A DNA stretch of 64,000 nt. It comes from Tetrahymena thermophila SB210 (lineage: Eukaryota; Ciliophora; Oligohymenophorea; Hymenostomatida; Tetrahymenidae). Within the stretch, counting starts at the first letter, position 1; each line of letters starts with the position of its first letter. Of the stretch, positions 24,755 to 36,113 are shown in pieces. The notes beneath the pieces were generated by a model. It worked only from the letters and a program-made list of their open reading frames with translations. It did not search any database and was not told the origin of the DNA. The stretch is from the NCBI RefSeq assembly GCF_000189635.1, contig NW_002476360.1:71887-135886 (forward strand). Direction: 5' to 3'. Made by a program: the position numbers and the translations under genes.

Positions 24755-27700
24755 ATGGACCTCAAAACAAGCATTTTTCTAACTTTTTTCGTGCCGATCA
24801 CTCTTACTTCAACTATAATTTTGGTCTTAATTTACTATTTAATTAATGATTTTACTAATGATTACACTGATACTATGCAGAGAGATATAATTAATGATAC
24901 AACATCAAATGTTAACTAAGTAATTAATGCAATGTAATTTAAATTGCAATAAGATTATCAATCGATTGTTATTTATATTACTGCAATGAATTAACTTATT
25001 AATTAAATGGCAAAAAATCCAAAAATAATAAACCCAAATTATCTTGCCTAACCAATAGGCTAATTTAACTTTAATTAGTATAAATAATTTTTGCAGCAAC
25101 ATCCATCATACGACTTAAATAAGCTTGAGTATTTTACTAGTTCTTTTTATAATTCTAATGTAGCTGACTTTGATGAATTGACTGATAGTGATAAAGATTT
25201 TATTAATCTTAAAAAATAAATAGATATTTTAACTTATACTTTCATAAAGGATGGAGGTATTAACCTAATAAATCTTCTAAGTACTTATATAATATCTATA
25301 GACAGCGGAACAACTTATGACTACCCAAGTAATTAATTATTATTATTTTCTCAAATCACTTAAAGCAAGAAACTATTTACAAATAATAATATAATATACA
25401 TAAATAAATAATACTATTCTTCAAATATATAAACATTAAAATTATTTTTATTAATAGATAATATAGGTTAATACTAATAATATATTTCATAGACCCCAAA
25501 AAAATTAAAAACCCATTTTACTAGTAGTAATTGTGATAGTTAAACAAATACATATCCATACAACTTCAAGTGTAGCTCTTGGTTTTAATAAGCAAATAGC
25601 ATAAATAATAACAATATCACATTTACATAGCCTTATTTAGATAGTTTATCTAAAACTTTTATTAGCACTGTTTGTGTAAAAACATATGACATGAAATATA
25701 TATTCTGTTTTGATTTTAATATTAAAAGCAATCCTTTTGGAAATAATAATAATGGTACAAGCAAAAGCTATTACTATTTAATATTTCCTGGAACAAGAGA
25801 ACCAATAGTATATCCTAATCTGAATATAACTACAGTGAAAACTATAGATTACTATGAATTTGTTAACACAACCACTAATTCTTAAGATTAGAAAAGTTTT
25901 AAGGATAAAACTTCTATTTTCGATTAAACTTATACTTCTTTTAACAGTAGTGATACTTTAGGTTTGTATGAAAATTAGACACTAACAGTAAAATATATGA
26001 AGGATCTTCAAAATTATTACTTATTTATAAAGAATATATCGACATGTTAAAAGTTAATTGATTAATAGTATAAAACAAATCCCGGCAAATCTCTACCTTA
26101 TTAAGATAGTTAGATAGATATCAGAGCTTATTTGGGTTATGTTTTAAAAGAAGATGCAATTTTATCTGATGTTCAGGATATCTAAGACTAAATTAGTTTT
26201 ATTCTTGTTATGGATTAAATGATTCTAATTTTCATTGTATTTATTATGGTCTATTAAGTTTTTGCTTTCACTTTTACTTTCTCTAATCAGATTATTGAAC
26301 CTGTTGATCATCTTATAGCATGTCTTAAAAAAATATAGGCTGATGAATTGGAAAAAGTTTATGAATTTCTCTCTAAAAATTTAGTTGACGATGAAATTTA
26401 ATAAAAGAAAAAGAAACGTAAAAAATAACTTAACAATAATTAAACTTAAAATATTAATGGCCTATATAGTCCTGATTATTTGCTGTAAAATACTTCATCA
26501 GATAGCAGTTCTTCATCCTCCTCCTCCTCTTCCCTTTCCAGCTCTGACGATTCTATGGATGAATAAATCACACTTTAACAAAAAAAAGAAAAGAATAGAT
26601 AAAAGATATTAAAAAAGAAAATCAGAGATGAATCAATAAAAATTAAAAAGTAGAAAGAGTAAGAACAACAAAATCAGATATCTGCTGATTTAATGTAAAA
26701 TATTATTTTAATTTTAAAAATTTTGAATAATATTTTTATTGGTAATATAGGTAACTTTACAGGGTATTATATGAGATTGTTCATGTAATAAAAGTAGCTA
26801 ACATTAATTTTCTTCAAGGAAATGCAGAGTAAGCTCTAATAACTTATGCTAAATCAGTAAATTTCTTTACAGCTCTTTAAAACGAGGTTAAAACTTAATA
26901 TAATTTAATAATCATTTTTAATTGTTAACTAATTTATTTTATTAACAGAATGCAGTATCAATATGTTTAAATAATATGGGAAATGTGTATATGAAGCAGC
27001 AAAAGTATATTTAAGCATCTTAGAAGTACCAAGAGTCTCTGCAATTCGTACAAACTCAAAGAGAGAAATTAATTGAAATTTGTAAAAAAAAGAATTAAGA
27101 TTAGGTAAAATTAAAAATAAAAAATATGTATTCGCAATAATTTTTTACTTGCTTATTTAGCCCAACTTTATTAAAGAATTTAAAATTGTATAAATTAAAT
27201 TCATAATTATTTGATAAAGTTTTAATAATGAATAAACTTTTTTCTATTCTATTCATGGAATTTTTATAAAAATCAATACATTTTTTAAATTCATTTTCAA
27301 TCTTATTAAAATTTTATAAGGATTTATACCAAGATGAACAGTTTAGGTATTTTACATCTCTGTTTATTACTAGATCTTTCCATTTAGCAGAATCACTTAT
27401 AGAGGCAATTTAGTAAAAATAATATGATGCAATGAAGTTTTTAGGTTTGTTCTCAAAGGAAGATTGCTATCTTGAGATTAAAAAGAAATACGAGGTTATT
27501 AGATAAAATCTAAGAACATTTAATAGTGACAGAAGTTTGTTTGATCCAATGATAGCTCATGTTCTTTTGTAATTAGCATTATGTTCTATTGAGTTAGGAA
27601 AAAAGAGTGAGGCAATAATGTTTCTTGAAGAGGCAGAAGATGAAATTAAAAAGGATGTCAATCCTTTATATCCTTTTCATTTAGATGTTCCTAAAGAAAT

Positions 27701-28639
27701 TTTAGCTTAAAGAATTTTATATTTACAAGGATATTTTAATATTAAAATAAATTAACTTTATATTGGCGCTATATTTTTAACTAAATCTATTGAGTATGGT
27801 AAAATATATTGCCCTAAATATAGATTGAAGGCTCTTTTACTACTCAAAAATCTCTTCGATATGATTGAAGAAAATAAATAGCTATCTTCGTTTTCTGGAA
27901 TTAACTATCTGCTAGAGAAATATAGGCCATTGATCAAAGATGTTCTTTTTCTCTCGAATATTTCTAGTTCCATGGGTTGTCGTGAAAAGATTCTGTTCTC
28001 AAGCTAAATTATATATACAATTTTCTAAAAATATATTGGAAAGAAATTTGACAGAATTGGGTAATAAATTAATATTAATTTAGCAATAAAATGTAGGAAA
28101 AAAAATTTCTTAATAATTTATTTAAACTAACAAATAGGTATTATTTATTTAACGAGAGTGTGAAAGAAGTATTTGGCTTATAGAGAGCTGATAAAAATTG
28201 GTGCTTCTTAGAAAATATGCTGTAAAACATGCCAACTGTGTCTGGGAAAGCATCAATATCTAATGCTCTAAACGAAGCATTTAAAATATATGATAAAAAT
28301 TAATATTATGCTCATACTTTGCACATGAAAAAAGTTGATTTAAATTATAAAAAGTTTGTTATTTTATTTACTGATGAAGCAGATATTCTCCAAGAAGGAA
28401 AGTAAATCAAGAAACAATGGTAAAAGATTAAAGAAAATTTCAGATTTTCAAATATTATCCTAGTTATCTTCGCTTTCACAGATAATCACGAAGTTATGAA
28501 AATATTTAAAGAGCTTGTTGATTATTGCTAAGATGGTTTTGTAATTCACTATAAAGAAGAAAAAACTATTCATTCTTATTTTTAAAATATGACAGAAACA
28601 TTAATGCAAGAATCTTATGAAATAGAATACATTTCATGA
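24755..28639 (+). CDS. Two-TM receptor-like protein with Ser-rich linker, helical-repeat region and C-terminal vWA domain
   Basis: Five exons (24755-26694, 26751-26886, 26949-27104, 27321-28060, 28138-28639) give 1157 residues. One membrane segment is at about 7-29, then about 455 non-cytoplasmic residues rich in Asn/Ser/Tyr, then a second segment at about 487-510 followed by a charged stretch resembling a HAMP-like juxtamembrane linker (SNQIIEPVDHLIACLKKIQ). This is the layout of Cache-type sensors, though I cannot confirm a Cache fold. A Ser-rich acidic patch near residues 575-600 is followed by a helical region with TPR-like character. The C-terminal domain reads as von Willebrand A: strand plus SNISSSMGCREK where the MIDAS motif DxSxS belongs, and FVILFTDEAD for the later Asp. 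The first MIDAS Asp is Asn here. No enzyme domain is visible, so signalling would be through protein partners. Confidence 0.8.
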
Positions 28640-29443
28640 AATAATTTATTAATTTATAATTTTGTTGAAATTTTGAAAATCTTATAACTAAAAATATCCT
28701 ATTATGTTTATGAATAACCAAAAAAAATAATTATAAGATAAAATTCCTTCAATATATTCTTTTATCTTAACAAAAAGTTTGTAATTAGAGTTATACCAAC
28801 CAATATATCTAACATTTATTTTATATTCTTAAAATATTGATATTTATTGATAATTTTTTTTCTCTCAAATAATTAAGTAAATAATATCCAAAATTTAGAT
28901 TATTTCCATCCTCAAAAGAGTTTATAAATATAGGATTTATTTGATTGATATAAAAAATAAACTATTGAACAATTCTATTTGTAACTTATTACATATTGTT
29001 TTATATTTAAATTGTTTGTTGAATCTATAAATATTTTCCGTAAATCCTCATTAATTCTCACCAACCCTCCCCCCAAACTCCAGGAGTACTATATGGTGAT
29101 TTATAAATATTCAGAAAATATGGTGAAAATTTATGCTGGTGAGAATATATGAGGATTTAAGGTAATAAGTTTTAAATTACTAAATAAAATGAAATATCAA
29201 TATTTTTATATGATTTAATTAGAAAAGATTTAATCAGATAGATTATAAATCTTTCTATAATAATTGGATTATTTTTGATATTAATAATGTAATTCAGTTT
29301 GTTATTCTATTTGCGTTGTTAATATTTAACAGTGTTTATAATTCTTATTTGTGATTATAATTATTTAACATAGATAAATCTTTAAAAAAAACAAAAGTTA
29401 TTAAAGCTATTCATTTTATATCACATAGAAATAAATTTAAGAA
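28640..29443. other. Spacer with inverted-repeat element
   Basis: About 800 bases between two same-strand genes. The only structure seen is the 125 bp element at 29038-29162, which includes a local GC-rich patch (CCAACCCTCCCCCCAAACTC). Confidence 0.65.
29038..29162. mobile_element. MITE-like inverted-repeat element, copy B
   Basis: The left arm is CCGTAAATCCTCATTAATTC, continuing TCACCAAC. The reverse complement of the right arm is CCTTAAATCCTCATATATTC, continuing TCACCAGC. These are about 28 bp terminal inverted repeats around a non-coding middle, 125 bp in total. The terminus CCGTAAATCCTC matches CCGTAAATACTC of the 127 bp element at 17872, so the two look like one family in different spacers. 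The internal sequences are different. No transposase is present in the window. Confidence 0.6.
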
Positions 29444-31024
29444 ATGGAAGAAATTTTAAGCAATATTCTTGAAAGCAAGAAGACAAAAACACTTAGAGAG
29501 TATGAAGAAATAGTTTAAAAATCTGGAATGATTTGGAAGAAATCATTTGAGTATAATACTCCAATTACAGGATAGGTCAATTTTGATGATTTCTTTAAAA
29601 TTGCTGGAAAAAATGTACAGAAAGTATGCAAATTTATCGTCAAATGCATAGACAGAGTAATTTTCTTTCTTAATTTTTAAAACTAATTTATATATTAAAC
29701 CAATTATAAAGGGAGACAGTATAGAATATGTAAGGTCAGTATAGTTCTTTTATAAAACTGTTAGTGGTGAAATAGTAGAAGGTTTTTAATAGATGCATCC
29801 TTAAGCTCCAAGCAAAGGAAAATTTGCAGAAAAAATATTTGAATTGGAAGACGATGAATATATAATAAAGATGATTGGAAGAACTGGTCTATTTCTGGAT
29901 GCATTCGGCTTTGAAACAACCAAAGGTACTAGCTAATAAATTATTTCATTTAAATATTTATTTATAAGAAATTAAATGATATGATTAGGTAGATAATACG
30001 TATTTGGAGGTAATGGTGGAGGCGAGAGAGAGTTAAAGGCTCCAGATGGTTTACATTTTTCAAATTTTGGGTCAATTCATTGCGATGGTGGTGTCTTTAG
30101 TGTTTTATGTGATTCTTTGATTATACCAAACAAGGAAGAAGATAAAAATAAATAGCCTGTTGATTTCGAATAACTAGGAACTGCTGTCAAATACATCATT
30201 GATTGCTTGGGAATAAAAGATATATTTACTTTATTCAAATTGAATAGATATTTTGCATCATGGAGATATTCAGCAATATTCCTTAATAAGCTATCAAAGA
30301 GAATTATTTATAGTTGCAATATTTAAACAAGATAATACATAGAAGAAATCATGAAAAATGCCAATACAAGCTATCGTTCGATATAGCAGATTTAAAAACT
30401 TTTAAATGTAACTAAAAATTAGATTTCTAATCCGTTTGGAGATTAGGACTTTAATGGATTTACAGTTACTAAAAACGGAGGAAATGGAGTAATTGTCATT
30501 CATTCGAATATGCAAAACTATAGAAATTCTGCATTTTAGACTTCTTTTGCATACGGAGAACTCATGTTCGAAGCTAAGTTATCTGATTTGTTTGATGAAG
30601 AATTTATGTAAATGCTGATATCTAGAAATGCATGTATTGTAGCTGGGTGCTATATGAAATAACCTGGATTTGGTGCAGAAGTAATTTTAATATAATTCAA
30701 ACAATCTATGAGATAATCAAAAAATAAATTAAATAGGGGTATGTTGAGTTATTCATAAGAGATGACAATGCTTAAAAAAATATTTTTCACTAGAAATTAA
30801 GTGATACTAAACTTACGAAGGATTGGAAGTAGCTATTTATTAAATATGAAAAAGATGAATTATCAAACGAAATGGCAAAATTTACACCTACTTCAATTAA
30901 ATTATTAGTAGGAGGTAAAGATACTTGTTATTGGGGAGGACATTATGGTAATATTTTCTCAGGAATAACCTTAAGAGGAATTCCTTTTTATTCAAGAAAG
31001 GATAAAGCTTTTCTTTCAATATGA
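29444..31024 (+). CDS. Jacalin-like lectin + F-box + FBA (F-box-associated sugar-binding) protein
   Basis: Four exons (29444-29656, 29712-29925, 29989-30680, 30737-31024) give 468 residues. After a short N-terminus, residues of about 72-185 form a jacalin-like beta-prism: VRSVQFFYKT, LEDDEYIIKMIGRTGLFLDA, then VFGGNGGG. The next ~50 residues read as an F-box (LGTAVKYIIDCLGIKDIFTL, then FKLNRYFASWRYS). The C-terminus is an FBA domain like that of the FBXO2/FBXO6 family: it opens NPFGDQDFNGFTVTKNGGNG, has LTKDWKQLFIKYE, and closes GGKDTCYWGGHYGNIFSG, matching the family's HGGxDTxxWxGxYG end. FBA F-box proteins recruit glycoproteins to SCF ubiquitin ligases for ER-associated degradation. The extra lectin domain suggests dual glycan reading. 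The FBA call is strong; the F-box is weaker by sequence but fits the position. Confidence 0.82.
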
Positions 31025-31883
31025 GAAATCAAAACATATTATATACTTTAAATCCATTATAATTCTCATTAAAATTAATTCTCAAAATTTAATAAATAAG
31101 TAAATATAAATATAATTTTAATAAAAAACAAATAAATTTTAGAAATCTATAAATATAAATTAAACAGTATTTAAATTTTTATAATATAATTTATTTTTTT
31201 CAGTTTCAATAGATTCTATTTGATTAGTTGTTTTTATTTTTAAATTTGACTCATGTAAATTATAAGATCATATTGTAATAAAATTAAATTAATGGAATAA
31301 ATTGTTTGGTAATTTAGGTTAAAGCAAAAAAAAAATTATAAAATTTAAAAATCATTTAAATAATTTAATTTTATATTTTTAAAGAAAAACTTGATCTCAA
31401 TTATTCATTTGTTAATTTAAATATTTTTATCCATGAATCGTATAGAATTAATTGCATTATTTCTTTAATAAATTACAAGAAAATTTTATTCTACTACTTA
31501 ATTGATTTGGATATTTTAAAAGGATGAGTAATTAATTAATTAATTAATTTTGATTTAATCTAGCATATTTAATACATTTCAAACTATAAATGTTACATTA
31601 AACATGCAAAAATGCTTAAAGAAAGAATGTGTTTTAATAATTGAATATAGTAATTCCAAATTAATTTTGCTAACTTAATTAACAAAATATTATGATAAAA
31701 ATACAGTAAACATTATACATTTGATTTAATTGATTAGGAGGTATTGTTTATAATATATTATTGTTTAGTATTAATTTAATTTTTAGAATTAGAAATTTAT
31801 TTATTTATTTTTTGGAAGTGTTATTTACTTACTTACTCATTAATATTAGGAAAGAAAGAATTAGAGTTTTTTTTAATATAAAT
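31025..31883. other. Spacer between convergent genes
   Basis: About 860 AT-rich bases between two convergent 3' ends, with an (ATTA)n-like tract near 31529. No gene or RNA recognised. Confidence 0.6.
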
Positions 31884-33530
31884 TCAAATGAGCTTTTTAC
31901 CAGCAAAAAGAAGTACACTATTATCTCTCTAGAGATTTGTGTTCGAGATGCTGTTAGCGCTTGTTGTAATACCATTTACTATATTATTTTGGCTACTGAT
32001 AGGATTAATTAACTTGTTACTATAATTTTTTGATATATATGAATTGTTACTTCCTTGATCATAGTTTTTATTATAATTAACTGGTTTGATATTTGTTAAT
32101 ATATTATCTTAAACAGATTTAATTAAATTTCTCTTATTTTCATTTATTGGTGGGAGAGTTGGAATTGTATCTTTGCTTTGCTAATAACGATGATTTCCTA
32201 ATTAAAGATTTTATTAAGAACCTTTAGAACTCATAGGATGCTTCATTTATATTAAATTTTCAATACTTCTACTTCTGCTAGCTTTGCTGATGTGGGGATT
32301 GTGGCGCTGCTCATAAGCATCTAAATTCATTTCTGATTGAATTTAATTGATTGAGGGTATATTGCTAGAAGAAGGAATCATATGCTAAGAATATACTCCG
32401 TTGTAATGGCTACTCTTTTTTGGGATTACAGGAGAGATATTTTTTTAAGATGGTGGTTAGCTGAGCTTTCGTTATTCGTTGCGCCTAAGTGGGCTATTAA
32501 GTTAATTGTTAATTTAACTATCACTGATTTGTGTTGAAATTGGATTTTTTGAGTTAGCTTCATTGCTAAAAGAATTCATTTCTGAAGAAGCTGTTGACTC
32601 ATATTAGGGCTCTGGCAATATGTTATTAAGTTATTTAAGATTCCTCCCTACCTTCAGAGTCTTTAGCAATTCCTACTTTACATCACAATTAAAAGGATTG
32701 TAGTCAACATTCAATTCTTAGGCTATGTTGAGTCTTCTTTAAATGTAAGGTGTTTCAAGTAATTCTGAAGTTGTTAATCTCATTTTTGGATTTACTTACA
32801 AGCACAAACTCAGAAAGTCAGTTAAATCTTATGAATACCAAGATGGGATAGGATCATATTACCCTTTTTGTACTTTCTTAAACAAGCCTTCCATATCTTG
32901 AGCCTTGAATGGTGGGTTTAAAGAAACCAATTCGTAGATTACACACCCAAGAGACCAGACATCTGATTTTGAATTATAAGGCTTATCTCTCCACACTTCA
33001 GGAGAAGCATAATAAGGAGTTCCAGTCTAAGTGTAAAGCATCCCTTTCTTAGCGACTTTTGAGACATTTAAATCTCCAAGCTTCAAATTTTTATGATCAC
33101 GAGTGAGCATAATGTTGGCACACTTAAAATCCCTATGCAAGATATTTAAATCATGTAAACACTTTAAACCTTTAATCATCTAAATTATATACAGCCAAAC
33201 TACCTTCTCATCAAGATACTGGTTCTTTTTCTTTAAATTGCGAATCTTGTTTAAGAGGTCACCGCCCGCACAATATTCCATTATTATATGTAAGAGTCCA
33301 GTCTTTTCATCATAAAATGCTTCTTTATATCCAATGATCTCTTATGAGCTCAAAGAGGCAAGGAACCTAACTTCGTTGATAGCGTTTTCTTGCTCTTTGG
33401 CAGAAAGACTTCCCATCTTAATATTTTTCATAGCATAATCTTAACCATTGCTGATTTTACGAACTTTAAAAACACTGGAATAGGCACCTTCACCTAATTT
33501 CCTAATTACATCAAAATCATTCAAAGACAT
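31884..33530 (-). CDS. NIMA-related (NEK) protein kinase
   Basis: A single-exon 548-residue Ser/Thr kinase. The catalytic domain spans residues 7-260: glycine loop GEGAYSSVFKV, catalytic Lys35 in YAMK, HRD at 132-134 within LHRDFKCANIML, and the activation segment ending GTPYYASPEVW. The metal-binding motif is DLN (153-155) instead of DFG, a variant I associate with NEK-family kinases of protists. The hallmark NEK stretch LNILHRDFKCANI and the HIIMEYCAGGDL hinge support the family. Residues 260-548 are Ser/Asn/Gln-rich and probably disordered, with no coiled coil noticed. NEKs in ciliates control cilia length, basal bodies and mitosis. Which of these applies here cannot be told. The start is the first ATG, and the frame is closed upstream. 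Confidence 0.93.
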
Positions 33531-35546
33531 CTTGCAAATTTACACAAAAACTGTTCTTCAAAATAATCTTAAGTCAAAGTAGCAGCTAACTTTTAAATTT
33601 AAACTTATTTGTTTGAACTTATTTATTTATGGTTTTAATATAGAAATCAAAAGCTCTTTTCTCTACTTAAACTTTTTTTAAAATGAATAAAAGTAAGATT
33701 AGCACATTTATTTAAAAAATATGAAATATTTGATTATAATTAAACAATAAATATCTACTTTAGTGCTAGCTATGGTCTTAAGTTAAAACAATATTTAAAC
33801 AATTTATTATATACTCTCGTTATTTGTATTTTTTTTTACTTTTAATTTTTGCTTTTTTTACTTGTTTTTTTGTTTGTTTGTTATTTGTATATTTTTTTAA
33901 GAGTTAAAATGTTTAAATTCTTACTTTCTAAATTTAATTGTTTTGTAATTAAAATTAATATAAAATAATAACAACCTTTGAAGTCATTTTAAAAGTAATA
34001 TTAAAATATAAGCATATTTCTTTTTTGATGAAAATAAATCCAGTTAGTTGCCTCATTTGCACTAACTCTTTTACCATTTCTTCTTTTATATCAAAGTTAA
34101 TAATATTAAAAATCAACCTCTTAAATTGCTTATCTATTACCTTCTTCGCTTATCTCTATCTATATTTTAAGCAATCTTTACAATTTGTCTCATATGTTAA
34201 GACAGATATATAGATCTATCTTTTTATATTGAATCCATCATTCGATCGTTAAAATCTTGTTTGTATCTATATGACTTCCAATTTATTTATATATAAAACT
34301 AATTAATCTAAAAAATAAAAATAATCTTCTTTTAAAATAAATAACCATTAAATTATTACCACATAATTATTCAATAATAAAGACAAACAATAACAAAATT
34401 TTATATTTATTGAAAGACAGAAAATTATCATAAAATTAGCTAAATAATTCAAACTATGTAATTTATATTTCATTCATTTTTATTTATTTTTTCTATTTTT
34501 TCCTCAAGCATATGATTGAAGTTTTACTATCTTTTGTAAAAAATAAAACTTTTTTATGTTGAACTTGTGAGTTTAAGCACTAAAATAAAATACAAATTAA
34601 TTTTGCTAATTATATTGATATATTTTATAATAGTTTTATTCTTTTATTTTAAATCGTTAATTTCAATAAGCTATTTAAATTTTTTATTAGTTTTTTAAAA
34701 ATATTTGATTAAGTAAATATTACTTTATAATAACCTAATTGTTTACATTAAACAATAATTTAAAGAAAAATCATAAAATCATACAGGGAGATAGTTATTA
34801 CTCTTTTATATCTTAATAAATAACTATAATTATTCTGAAATTCAAAGAAAAATAGTAGAAACACATTATTAATTTTATAAGGATGTATTATACTTTTCTA
34901 TCATATTTTATAATTGATGAAATCAAGAAGTTCTTTTATATTGGTAGCGATTTAAATACAGTTATTATAAAAGATATTAATTTGCAAAAAGATATTTATT
35001 GAAACATATTTATTTATTATATTAATTCCTATGAAATAAAAAAAAATCTTTTAAAATTAAAATTCTCAAGTGATTATGAATTTAAATATTATTTTGATTT
35101 TAATAATAAATATGAAGATAGTTTTATTTTGATATTTTAAAGCATGTTTAATATAATTTTTTATATAAAAGTATCTAAGTAATAACCTTTAATGATATCT
35201 AAATATTGCATTTAAAATCAACAAAAATAGTTACACATACACTTAAAAAAAATGAGTAGATATTATCTTAAGACACCACTGTATTCTATTTTTTTATGTT
35301 TTTCATATCAGAAAGACGAAATAGCTTTATTTTTGTTGATATCAATAAAGATTTTCTATTATCTTTTTTATTTGATTAGAATGTGCTATTAAATATGATG
35401 TAATATAGTCCTTTCATATGTATGATTGATTGGCATTTTATATAGACCAAGGCTTTTTGAGAAATTAATTATTTTTTGTTGAGATAAGAAAATTTTAAAT
35501 TAATAAAATAAAAAGATATTAAGTTTATAAAAGAAGAAGATAAGAT
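33531..35546. other. Spacer between divergent genes, about 2 kb
   Basis: Very AT-rich. A frame from ATG 34883 is open for 172 codons apart from one TGA at 35000, but its composition is unremarkable and I do not call it. It must contain both divergent promoters. Nothing else recognised. Confidence 0.55.
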
Positions 35547-36113
35547 ATGATTCCCAAATACTCAATGAACCCCTGGCACTATGTGAATTATGGTCCAGAA
35601 GCACCTAGAATAGTAACATCAGTTATTGAAATTCCTTAAGGCTCCTAAGCAAAGTATGAGCTTGATAAGGAGTCAGGTATGCTCCGTTTAGATAGAGTTC
35701 TCTTTTCAGCTGTTCATTACCCCGCTAATTATGGTTTTATTCCCTAAACCTACTGCGATGATAAAGATCCTTTGGATATTTTAGTACTCTGCTCAATTAA
35801 CGTCGAGCCTCTTTGCTTAATAGAATCTAAAGTTATTGGTGTTATGCATATGATTGATGGAGGAGAGACTGATGATAAAATTATTTCTGTAGCTGCTCAT
35901 GATGCTTCAGTAAATCACTTTAATGACATCAGTGAGCTACCTCAACATATGTTAATGCAAATCAGAAGATTCTTTGAAGACTATAAGAAATTAGAAAAGA
36001 AACAAGTCATTGTTGAAGAATTTTAAGGTAAAGAAAAGGCTTATTAAGTAGTTGAAGATTCAATCAAAATGTACAAAGAACATTTCCCTCAACATGATGA
36101 TCCTAAGTTGTGA
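35547..36113 (+). CDS. Soluble inorganic pyrophosphatase, family I, short (prokaryote/plant-like) form
   Basis: Single-exon, 188 residues. It hydrolyses pyrophosphate to two phosphates, pulling biosynthetic reactions forward. The family signature DxDPxD is seen as [10 protein letters not shown] near residues 73-82. The substrate- and metal-binding order is otherwise conserved: [48 protein letters not shown] and [14 protein letters not shown]. The length fits bacterial and plant soluble enzymes (about 170-210), not the larger fungal/animal cytosolic type. It starts [11 protein letters not shown] with no targeting presequence, so it is probably cytosolic. The origin of the gene could be vertical or bacterial-like acquisition and is not decidable from this window. 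Confidence 0.96.

Noticed and set aside
31929..31945. TGTTCGAG-like stretch suggestive of a tRNA T-loop
   Set aside because: It lies inside the coding sequence of the minus-strand NEK kinase and has no matching D, anticodon or acceptor arms.
34883..35398. Frame from an ATG open for 172 codons except one TGA at 35000
   Set aside because: The composition is like spacer DNA (Ile, Tyr, Asn, Phe, Leu runs). Stretches this long without TGA are expected by chance in such AT-rich sequence.
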